From Candidatus Aerophobota bacterium (GTDB taxonomy: Bacteria > Aerophobota > Aerophobia > Aerophobales > JAGGXI01), in the NCBI GenBank assembly GCA_021163155.1, contig JAGGXI010000093.1, positions 1 to 11,539 on the forward strand: a stretch of 11,539 nucleotides of DNA. Direction: 5' to 3'. The position numbers and the translations under genes are program-made. The notes under the pieces were generated by a model. It saw only the letters and a list, made by a program, of their open reading frames with translations. It had not been told where the DNA came from and searched no databases. Positions within the stretch are counted from its first letter, which is position 1. Each line of letters opens with the position of its first letter. Below are positions 5,669-11,539 of the stretch, piece by piece.

Positions 5669-6320
5669 GAAGAAAATTATTGTGATAGGTGGCGGTGGTC
5701 ACTGCAAGGTAGTTATCTCTCAATTAAAAAAATTGGCCAAATTTGAAATCGTGGGTATTGTAGACAATTACAAATCAATAGGAAACATGGTAATGGACAT
5801 CAAAGTTATAGGAGAAGATGAAGATTTAAGGAATCTTTACAGGAAAGACGTTCATTATGCTTTAATCACCGTTGGTAGTATCAGAGACAATACAAAAAGA
5901 TGTAAGCTGTTCAATATGGCGAAAGAAGTTGGATATAAATTTCCTGTCATCATTTCACCTACAGCGATGGCGGACGAGTCCGTCAAAATAGGTGAAGGAA
6001 CCGTTGTTATGCCTGGATGCGTAGTTAATGTTGATTCATCCATTGGCAAAAACTGCATCATAAATACTGGGGCAATAATAGAGCACGATTGCAAGATTGG
6101 AAACCACTGCCATATCGCTCCCGGTGCACATCTTTCAGGTGAAGTTGAGATAGATGATTTAAGTTTTATTGGCATTGGCAGTACAATCATTCAAACTATA
6201 AGAATAGGAAAGAATGTCACCGTTGGGGCGGGAAGCATAGTAATAAATGATATACCGGATAATGTAGCAGTAGTGGGTAATCCAGCAAGGATAGTAAAAA
6301 GCAAAAAAAATGATGCGTGA
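5661..6320 (+). CDS. neuD: NeuD/PglD-family sugar O- or N-acetyltransferase (LegH type)
   Basis: The 219 residues form two parts. Residues 1-95 are the Rossmann-like sugar-nucleotide domain with IIVIGGGGHCKVV (6-18). Residues 105-212 form a left-handed beta-helix of hexapeptide repeats (VKIGEGTVV, SSIGKNCII, CKIGNHCHI, IRIGKNVTV) ending GNPARIV. EHDC at 141-144 carries the likely catalytic His at 142, with a second His at 151. In PglD-like relatives this His deprotonates the C4 amino group of the UDP-4-amino sugar for acetylation by acetyl-CoA. Directly after LegC and overlapping it by 8 bases, it most likely acetylates LegC's product. NeuD homologues can instead O-acetylate sialic acids, so the acceptor is inferred. 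Length is normal for the family. Confidence 0.85.
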   Translation: MAKKKIIVIGGGGHCKVVISQLKKLAKFEIVGIVDNYKSIGNMVMDIKVIGEDEDLRNLYRKDVHYALITVGSIRDNTKRCKLFNMAKEVGYKFPVIISPTAMADESVKIGEGTVVMPGCVVNVDSSIGKNCIINTGAIIEHDCKIGNHCHIAPGAHLSGEVEIDDLSFIGIGSTIIQTIRIGKNVTVGAGSIVINDIPDNVAVVGNPARIVKSKKNDA

Positions 6321-6395
6321 TGTACAATGAGCAGATAGGTAGTCTAAAAAATGAATAAACTACAGAGAGAAAAAAAGACTTCAGAGCGATAAAAA

Positions 6396-6479
6396 ATGAA
6401 AATCTTAATAATTTCTCCTCATCCGGATGATGAAACATTAGGAGTAATTATGAGTAGGTTCATTAAGGCATATAGGTGA
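6396..6479 (+). pseudogene. N-terminal remnant of a PIG-L/LmbE-type deacetylase
   Basis: A 27-codon ORF reads KILIISPHPDDETLGVI after its Met, which is the zinc-site signature (PHPDDE) of PIG-L/LmbE de-N-acetylases. It then continues for 10 codons without the expected GCGG stretch and stops at 6477-6479, overlapping the neuC start. Whole members have about 200-250 residues. PIG-L deacetylases occur in some nonulosonic-acid clusters, so a gene of the operon seems to have been lost here by deletion. The 75 bases before it (6321-6395) show nothing recognised. Confidence 0.7.
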
Positions 6480-7684
6480 TGATGATGGGCAAAAAGAGAA
6501 TTTTTATATTTACTACAACAAGAGCAGATTATGGATTGTTGAAATGGATAATAGACAAACTTCAGAGTTCTTCAGAGTTTGAAGTTTATGTAGTTGTAGG
6601 TGGTATGCATCTTTCTGAAATACACGGTCATACAGTTAGAGAAATATTAAAAGATAATGTGAGAAATATTGTGGAGGTCCCGTTTTTAAGCTCTTCATCA
6701 AATGCTACCGCTCTGGTTTCTTCTATTGGAAATGGATTGATTCAAATTTCGCAAGTATTTTCTGCCTATAAGCCTGATTTCTTAATTCTGTTAGGTGATA
6801 GGTACGAACTCTTTATCTCGGTTATCGCAGCTTTAATATGCAGGATACCTATTGTTCACTTTCATGGAGGAGAAATAACAGAAGGAGTCATAGACGAACA
6901 GGTACGACATGCTATTACAAAGATGGCTCATATACATATGCCTTCAACGGGGTTCTACGCAGAAAACATAAGCAAAATGGGGGAAGATGATTGGCGCATT
7001 CATATTGTAGGAGCTCCAGGAATTGAAAATATAAAAAAAATAAAGTTTTATTCAAACAACGAAATCTTAGAGTTAACAGGTGTAAACGTGGATAAACCAA
7101 CTATTCTGTGCACCTATCACCCAGTTACCCTTGAAGGTGAGGAAAATGTAACCTGGCAGATGAGTAATTTACTGAAAGCTTTGTCTAAATTTAGCTTGCA
7201 GGTAGTTTTCACAAGACCTAATGCAGAGGTTGGCTCTGACAAAATAGTGGAGATGATAAAAGATTTTGTAGGCAAAAATGATAAGGCATATTTTTTTGAT
7301 AGTCTTGGCTCAAGACTATATTTAAGTTTCCTCAAATACGTAAAAGCAGTAGTAGGCAACTCCTCAAGTGGTATTATAGAAGCCCCTTCTTTTCATATCC
7401 CTACAATAAATATAGGAAACAGACAAAAGGGGAGGTTTAAATTGAAAAGTGTTATTCAAACAGGATATTCAGTTAATGAAATTATGGAAGGATTAGAAAA
7501 AGCCCTATATAATCAGGGATTTTTAGAACAAATAAAATATATTAAAAATCCCTACGGTGACGGTAATGCAAGTAAATACGTAGTTGAAGCAATGGAAGAG
7601 GTTGTTAAGATTCCCAAAGAAAAGCTCTTGAAAAAAAAGTTGAATTTTGAGGTGAAAAAAGATGAATGGCACAGATATTTTTGA
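6476..7684 (+). CDS. neuC: Hydrolysing UDP-sugar 2-epimerase, NeuC/LegG type
   Basis: This makes about 400 residues. GTG 6476 and ATGs at 6479, 6482 and 6485 are all in frame; AAGG (6466-6469) and AGGTGA do not settle the start. Motifs from GTG: TTTRADYGLL (13-22), GDRYE (107-111), HFHGGE (128-133), TYHPVT (213-218), GNSSSGIIEAPSF (294-306) and NPYGDGNASKYVV (358-370), all typical of the GT-B-fold 2-epimerase family. NeuC/LegG members hydrolyse the UDP-sugar while inverting C2, giving free ManNAc or 2,4-diacetamido-2,4,6-trideoxymannose for NeuB. The neighbours favour the second. It overlaps neuB by 23 bases and the PIG-L remnant by 4. Confidence 0.9.
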   Translation: MMMMGKKRIFIFTTTRADYGLLKWIIDKLQSSSEFEVYVVVGGMHLSEIHGHTVREILKDNVRNIVEVPFLSSSSNATALVSSIGNGLIQISQVFSAYKPDFLILLGDRYELFISVIAALICRIPIVHFHGGEITEGVIDEQVRHAITKMAHIHMPSTGFYAENISKMGEDDWRIHIVGAPGIENIKKIKFYSNNEILELTGVNVDKPTILCTYHPVTLEGEENVTWQMSNLLKALSKFSLQVVFTRPNAEVGSDKIVEMIKDFVGKNDKAYFFDSLGSRLYLSFLKYVKAVVGNSSSGIIEAPSFHIPTINIGNRQKGRFKLKSVIQTGYSVNEIMEGLEKALYNQGFLEQIKYIKNPYGDGNASKYVVEAMEEVVKIPKEKLLKKKLNFEVKKDEWHRYF

Positions 7685-8735
7685 AGATAAATGTTTCATT
7701 ATCGCTGAAGCAGGAGTAAATCATAATGGTAGTTTGGAGCTTGCTTATAAACTTGTGGATGTAGCCGTAAAAGCTGGTGTAGATGCAGTGAAATTTCAAA
7801 CTTTTAAAACAGAAAACGTGGTTTCAAAAAATGCTGAGAAAGCTGATTATCAAAAGAAGACAATGGGCACTGGTGAGTCTCAATTTGAAATGATTAAAAA
7901 ACTTGAACTTCCATTTGAAGACTTTAAAAAGATTAAAAAATATTGTGATAAAAAGGGCATTATATTTCTATCTACTCCTTTTGATTATGAAAGTGCGGAT
8001 TTTCTTGAAAGCTTGGTGCCTTTGTATAAAATTGGCTCTGGAGAAATTACCAATTTACCATTTTTGGAATACATTGCCGAGAAAGGCAAACCTATAATTT
8101 TATCTACAGGAATGTCCACCCTTGGAGAAGTCGAAGAAGCCATCACTACGATAATAAATGTAAATCCTTCTTTCTTTGATACCTCTCACCTCTCACCTCT
8201 CACCTCTCACGCTTCGCCTTTAACCCTTCTTCACTGTATTAGTAACTACCCTGCTGAATATGAAGATGTTAACCTGAAAGCTATGCTAACCTTAAAGGAA
8301 GCATTTAAACTTCCCGTGGGTTATTCTGATCACACATTAGGAATAGAAGTTCCTATTGCCGCCGTTGCTATGGGAGCAACTATAATAGAAAAACATTTTA
8401 CATTGGATAAAAATTTATCCGGCCCTGATCATAGGGCATCTCTTGAACCTGATGAGTTAAAGGCAATGGTGAAAGCAATAAGAAATGTTGAAAAATCTTT
8501 GGGGGATGGCATAAAAAGACCTACTCAAAGTGAGCTTCAAGTAATGAAAGTAGTAAGAAGAAGTCTTGTTGCCAAAAAAGACATTAGAGCTGGAGAAACA
8601 GTGAAAGAATCAGATATGCTCGTAAAGAGGCCAGCAACAGGTATTCCGCCAAAATTTAAGGAAATAGTTATCGGTATGAAGCCTACGAGAAGTATCAAGA
8701 AAGATGAGTTATTTAATTGGGAGGATTTTAAGTAA
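7662..8735 (+). CDS. neuB: Nonulosonic acid synthase NeuB/LegI type, with a 7-bp repeat inserted in frame
   Basis: This condenses the NeuC product with phosphoenolpyruvate to a nine-carbon 2-keto acid. The 357 residues show the TIM-barrel NeuB domain: AEAGVNHNG (15-23), VKFQTFK (43-49), YKIGSGEI (122-129), LLHCISNYP (189-197), GYSDHT (220-225) and EKHFTL (243-248). The His of the last two are the known Mn2+ ligands. A C-terminal SAF (antifreeze-like) domain from about 295 has RRSLVAKKDI and VKRPATG. Just before LLHC is DTSHLSPLTSHASPLT (173-188), coded by four perfect CTCTCAC units and flanks; relatives have only a short loop there. All catalytic residues are kept, so the enzyme may still work. 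GAGGTG lies 7 bases before ATG. The stop overlaps the next ATG by one base. Confidence 0.9.
   Translation: MNGTDIFEDKCFIIAEAGVNHNGSLELAYKLVDVAVKAGVDAVKFQTFKTENVVSKNAEKADYQKKTMGTGESQFEMIKKLELPFEDFKKIKKYCDKKGIIFLSTPFDYESADFLESLVPLYKIGSGEITNLPFLEYIAEKGKPIILSTGMSTLGEVEEAITTIINVNPSFFDTSHLSPLTSHASPLTLLHCISNYPAEYEDVNLKAMLTLKEAFKLPVGYSDHTLGIEVPIAAVAMGATIIEKHFTLDKNLSGPDHRASLEPDELKAMVKAIRNVEKSLGDGIKRPTQSELQVMKVVRRSLVAKKDIRAGETVKESDMLVKRPATGIPPKFKEIVIGMKPTRSIKKDELFNWEDFK
8183..8210 (+). repeat. Four perfect CTCTCAC units inside the neuB coding sequence
   Basis: The unit repeats without change four times, followed by the diverged GCTTCGCC. It is the same family as 1091-1153 and 3089-3137 but is the cleanest copy, so it may be the youngest. 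The reading frame stays open and codes alternating Ser, His, Leu, Pro and Thr. Confidence 0.85.
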
Positions 8736-9796
8736 TGCCTGAACGATACAAACAAGTATTGGTAAATCCTGATAGGCCTTTAAGAGAAGCCATTAAACAG
8801 ATGGATAAGGCTGCTTTACAGGTTTTAATTGTGGTGAATGATGAAGATAAGCTTTTGGGAGTTGTAACTGATGGCGATGTAAGAAGAACTATTATAAATG
8901 AAATTGATTTCAAAGAGCCTATAAGCTCAATAATGACTAAAAACCCTATTGCTATGTCTTATTTGGGTGATAAAAATGAAGCCTTGAGGTTGATGAAAAA
9001 GCATACAATAAGACATATCCCTGTTATTGATAAAGAAAACAGAGTGAGAGGGCTCATTGTATGGGAGGATTTCATTAAAAATGGTGAAGTAACATATTCT
9101 TACAAAAATACTCCTGTGGTTATTATGGCAGGAGGGAAAGGCGCAAGACTTGACCCATTTACTAAAATATTACCCAAACCTTTAATCCCCATAGGAGAAA
9201 AACCAATTATAGAACTTATAATGGGTAACTTCATAAAGTACGGTTTTAATAAATTTCTAATTTCTTTAAACTATAGAGCTGAGATGATTAAAATGTATTT
9301 TTCAGAAAACCCTAATAATTACCAGATTGAGTATGTTCAGGAAAAAGAGTTTTTAGGTACAGCAGGCTCTTTATCTTTAATCAAGAGTAAACTAATAGAT
9401 ACTTTTATTCTTTCTAACTGTGATATAATCATTGATGCAAATTTTGATAGGCTATTAAATTATCATAGAGAAAATAAAAACAAGGTAACAATTCTTGCTG
9501 TAATGCGTCACATAAAAATTCCCTACGGAGTTTTGAAGATGCAAGATGCAGATCTTGACGAATTCATCGAGAAACCAGAATACCACTTTATTGTTAATTC
9601 AGGTGTTTATGCTTTAGAGCCGGATATTATTGAGTTAATCCCAAAAAATCAACCAATGGATATGCCTGATTTGCTGCTGTTAGCAAAGAAGAAGGAGTTT
9701 AAAATACAGGTCTATCCGATGAGCTGTTCCTGGTTTGATGTAGGGGAATGGGAAGAATATAAGAAGGCAACGGAATATATTAACAAATATAGTTAA
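8735..9796 (+). CDS. ptmE: CBS-domain nucleotidyltransferase, PtmE type (glucosamine-1-phosphate guanylyltransferase)
   Basis: The 353 residues join two parts. Residues 8-115 are a CBS-domain pair (VLIVVNDEDKLLGVVTDGDVR, and HIPVIDKENRVRGLIVWED in the second). Residues 127-350 are a sugar-1-phosphate nucleotidyltransferase: VVIMAGGKGARLDPFT (128-143) with the nucleotide-binding loop, KPLIPIG, EFLGTAGSL (205-213), NCDIII (228-233), NSGVYAL and WFDVGEWEEY (333-342). The same build is known for Campylobacter PtmE, which makes GDP-GlcN for the GDP-linked legionaminic acid pathway; CBS pairs often bind adenine nucleotides and regulate. This suggests a GDP- rather than UDP-linked start to the pathway. 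GGGAGGA (8719-8725) precedes ATG by 9 bases, and the ATG overlaps neuB's TAA. Confidence 0.85.
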   Translation: MPERYKQVLVNPDRPLREAIKQMDKAALQVLIVVNDEDKLLGVVTDGDVRRTIINEIDFKEPISSIMTKNPIAMSYLGDKNEALRLMKKHTIRHIPVIDKENRVRGLIVWEDFIKNGEVTYSYKNTPVVIMAGGKGARLDPFTKILPKPLIPIGEKPIIELIMGNFIKYGFNKFLISLNYRAEMIKMYFSENPNNYQIEYVQEKEFLGTAGSLSLIKSKLIDTFILSNCDIIIDANFDRLLNYHRENKNKVTILAVMRHIKIPYGVLKMQDADLDEFIEKPEYHFIVNSGVYALEPDIIELIPKNQPMDMPDLLLLAKKKEFKIQVYPMSCSWFDVGEWEEYKKATEYINKYS

Positions 9797-9955
9797 GTGA
9801 TGAAGCAAGGAGTGAAGAGTAGGTGGAAGGTAAGAGGAGGAAAGATGTACAAGGAAAGGCTATTTTGGGATTGATTCTAACAAGGGATTACCAAAAGAAA
9901 TCTTATTATATAAAAGAGAATGTTGCAAATACAAGTAATAAGAAAAGGAGAAAGA
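9797..9955 (+). other. Purine-rich spacer between ptmE and the second neuB-like gene
   Basis: The first ~50 bases are rich in GTGA, GGAG and AAGG and may be a decayed run of the 7-bp repeat, though no clear unit holds. A short open stretch (9855-9935) reads KGYFGIDSNKGLPKEILLY but I recognise no family. It is the only clear gap in the right-hand gene run and ends with AAAAGGAG (9943-9950), the ribosome site of the next gene. Confidence 0.4.
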
Positions 9956-11023
9956 ATGGGTGATATTTTAAAGCCATTTATTATTGGAGAAACAGCCTAC
10001 AATCATGAAGGTGATATTAATTATCTTTTAAAAATGGTAGATGAGATTGCAGAAATAAAATTAAATGCAGTGAAATTTCATCTGTTATTAAATCCTGAAA
10101 GTTATATGCAGAAAAAACATCCCTTAATAGGAGAAACAAAAAAATGGATTTTTGATAAAAAGCAGTGGGATGACATTATTGATTATGCGAATGAAAAAGA
10201 ATTAGATGTAGTAGCTTTATGTGACGATGTTGAGAGTATTGAGTACATTTTAAAAAATGGTAAAAATGTTAATGCAATAGAACTTCATGCCACGGGATTG
10301 GATGATTATTTTTTGCTTGATGCTGTGCTGGGGTTTAATAAACAAATTATTCTGGGTATAGGAGGCTCTACCATAGATGAAATCCAATATGCTGTTAGCT
10401 TTTTGAAGAATAAAGAGGAAAACAATATTCTTCTAATGTATGGATTTCAAAGTTATCCCACTCAATACATCGATATTAATTTATCTAAAATGCTTAAGAT
10501 TAGAGATTTATTTAATCTCCCAGTTGGATATGCAGATCATACGGCATATAACGATCCAAACAATGAAATTATCAGTGTTATGGCAGCAATGATGGGCTTT
10601 AACATCTTGGAAAAGCACTACACGCCTGATTATGGTAAGGAAAGAATAGATTATCATTCTGCAGTTGGTAAAGAGCAAATGTCAAAAATAAAAGAGTTAA
10701 TGAAGTTGGCTTTGACGGTCTACGGAGATGGTGGGTTAGCAATGTCAAAAGCAGAACTTGAGTATGGTAGTGTTGGACCAATGAAAAAGGCAATCGTATC
10801 CAAGAAATTTATTAAAAAAGGCGAAAAACTTTCTTTTGATAATCTCTGGTTTAAAAGAACAGAAGAAGAAAGTTACATAAAGCAATATCAATTTTTGCAA
10901 CTAATTGGTTTGGAAGCAACTCAAGATATAAAAGAAGACGAAATAGTGGATTTTAGTAAAGTTAAATATGAATTTAAGGAATTAGATACCAAGAGTTTTA
11001 CAAATATAGATAAGGATGATTAA
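9956..11023 (+). CDS. Second, divergent NeuB-family synthase with C-terminal SAF domain
   Basis: ATG 9956 is chosen because AAAAGGAG ends 5 bases before it; an upstream ATG at 9920 has no such site. The 355 residues follow the NeuB layout: GETAYNHEG (11-19), LNAVKFHLLL (36-45), GYADHT (191-196) and EKHYT (219-223), so both metal-binding His (195, 221) are kept. A SAF domain from about 275 has KKAIVSKKFIKKGE and FKR. Three sites differ from normal NeuB: KIGSGE is replaced by AIELHATG (107-114), LLHC by LLMYG (159-163), and GPDHRASL by DYHSAV. It therefore probably condenses PEP with a different aldose, or may be inactive. It sits before an SpsF-type cytidylyltransferase, suggesting a second CMP-activated acid. 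Its product is unknown. Confidence 0.8.
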   Translation: MGDILKPFIIGETAYNHEGDINYLLKMVDEIAEIKLNAVKFHLLLNPESYMQKKHPLIGETKKWIFDKKQWDDIIDYANEKELDVVALCDDVESIEYILKNGKNVNAIELHATGLDDYFLLDAVLGFNKQIILGIGGSTIDEIQYAVSFLKNKEENNILLMYGFQSYPTQYIDINLSKMLKIRDLFNLPVGYADHTAYNDPNNEIISVMAAMMGFNILEKHYTPDYGKERIDYHSAVGKEQMSKIKELMKLALTVYGDGGLAMSKAELEYGSVGPMKKAIVSKKFIKKGEKLSFDNLWFKRTEEESYIKQYQFLQLIGLEATQDIKEDEIVDFSKVKYEFKELDTKSFTNIDKDD

Positions 11024-11041
11024 AGTGGAGAAATGATTACT

Positions 11042-11539
11042 ATGAAAATAGGTTTTTTAATCACAGCTAGACTCAAATCAATAAGATTGCCTCTTAAAAT
11101 CCTTAAGGATTTGGATGGTAAAACTGTTATTGAAAGGGTGATAGATAGAATAAAACAAATAAAAGATATTTCTGAAATAGTAATTTGCACATCTACCAAC
11201 CCGCAGGATAAACCTCTTGTTGATATTGCAAAAGAAAATGGTATTTATTATTTCAATGGTAGCGAAGAAGATGTTTTACAAAGACTATTAGATGCTGCAA
11301 AGTTCTTCACCATGGATTATTTTTTGGGAATTACCGCAGACAATCCTCTTATAACTATTCATTATTCTAACTTAATTGTTGATGAAATCAAAACAAATCA
11401 TTATGATTTTATTAAATTGGAAGGGCTTCCTTTGGGTGCAGCTACCTATGGAATGAAAATTAAAGCTTTGGAAACGGTATGTAAAGTTAAAACAATTGTA
11501 GATACAGAAATTTGGGGACATTTAATAAATCGACCCAAA
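11042..11539 (+). CDS. Cytidylyltransferase of the SpsF/NeuA family, 3' end outside the window
   Basis: An open frame of 166 codons runs from ATG 11042 to the last base without a stop. Residues 1-24 carry GFLITARLKSIRLPLKIL, the nucleotide-binding opening of CMP-sugar synthetases (ARxxSxRLPxK). Then come VIERVIDRI, VICTST, GSEEDVLQRLLDAA (73-86) and ITADNPLI (98-105), matching the SpsF (glycosyltransferase-family protein) branch more than classical NeuA. The expected role is activation of a 2-keto sugar acid with CTP. An ATG at 11033 is in frame but only 2 bases from the GGAG at 11027-11030; 11042 is 11 bases away, so neither spacing is ideal and 11042 fits the family start better. It lies 18 bases after the second NeuB-like gene and presumably activates that protein's or NeuB's product. 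Confidence 0.85.
   Translation, partial: MKIGFLITARLKSIRLPLKILKDLDGKTVIERVIDRIKQIKDISEIVICTSTNPQDKPLVDIAKENGIYYFNGSEEDVLQRLLDAAKFFTMDYFLGITADNPLITIHYSNLIVDEIKTNHYDFIKLEGLPLGAATYGMKIKALETVCKVKTIVDTEIWGHLINRPK

Noticed and set aside
5855-6190. 111-codon ORF on the minus strand
   Set aside because: Antisense shadow of neuD, whose hexapeptide repeats are unmistakable.
7117-7359. Minus-strand ORF within neuC
   Set aside because: Antisense shadow of a gene with clear family motifs; no own ribosome site.
9855-9935. Short open stretch reading KGYFGIDSNKGLPKEILLY
   Set aside because: No start codon, no recognised family and only 27 codons; kept as part of the spacer description.
9920-9955. Earlier ATG at 9920 as the start of the second neuB-like gene
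   Set aside because: No ribosome-binding site in front, and the extra residues do not belong to the family; ATG 9956 has AAAAGGAG 5 bases upstream.

Overview
The window is a low-GC stretch of bacterial DNA (estimated by eye in the mid-30s % GC, with many AGA, ATA and AAA codons). It is part of a surface-glycan locus: all recognisable genes are on the + strand and most make nucleotide-activated sugars. The organism cannot be named from this sequence. The gene set suits an anaerobic or deep-branching, probably Gram-negative lineage known mainly from metagenomes, but that is inference. No rRNA, tRNA, CRISPR array or intact transposase was seen.

Left part (1-2304): the end of a fused Gfo/Idh oxidoreductase plus hexapeptide acetyltransferase (WbpB-WbpD type), then a DegT-family aminotransferase (WbpE type). 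Together they look like the 3-oxidation, 3-transamination and 3-N-acetylation steps that make UDP-2,3-diacetamido-2,3-dideoxy-glucuronic acid.

Middle part (2305-3595): a graveyard. It holds hicB, a hicA toxin gene broken by one extra G in a G6 run, an internally deleted four-helix-bundle (23S rRNA intervening-sequence type) gene with a palindrome at the deletion point, a run of 7-bp repeats, the last ~18 codons of a UDP-GlcNAc 2-epimerase, and the first ~78 codons of a LegB-type dehydratase.

Right part (3596-11539): a tight, probably single-operon nonulosonic-acid set. It has an extended SDR, LegC-type aminotransferase, NeuD/LegH-type acetyltransferase, a PIG-L deacetylase remnant, NeuC/LegG 2-epimerase, NeuB/LegI synthase, a PtmE-type CBS plus nucleotidyltransferase protein, a second divergent NeuB-like protein and an SpsF/NeuA-type cytidylyltransferase cut by the window end. 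It most resembles a CMP-legionaminic acid pathway. The first enzyme (4,6-dehydratase) is broken here, and the SDR beside it lacks the acidic residue expected of a dehydratase.

The most unusual signal is a family of 7-bp tandem repeats (GTGARAN, or TCTCAC-type on the other strand) found three times. One run makes the C-terminus, gene junction and ribosome-binding site between the first two genes. One lies in the graveyard. One sits in frame inside neuB, adding about 15 residues.
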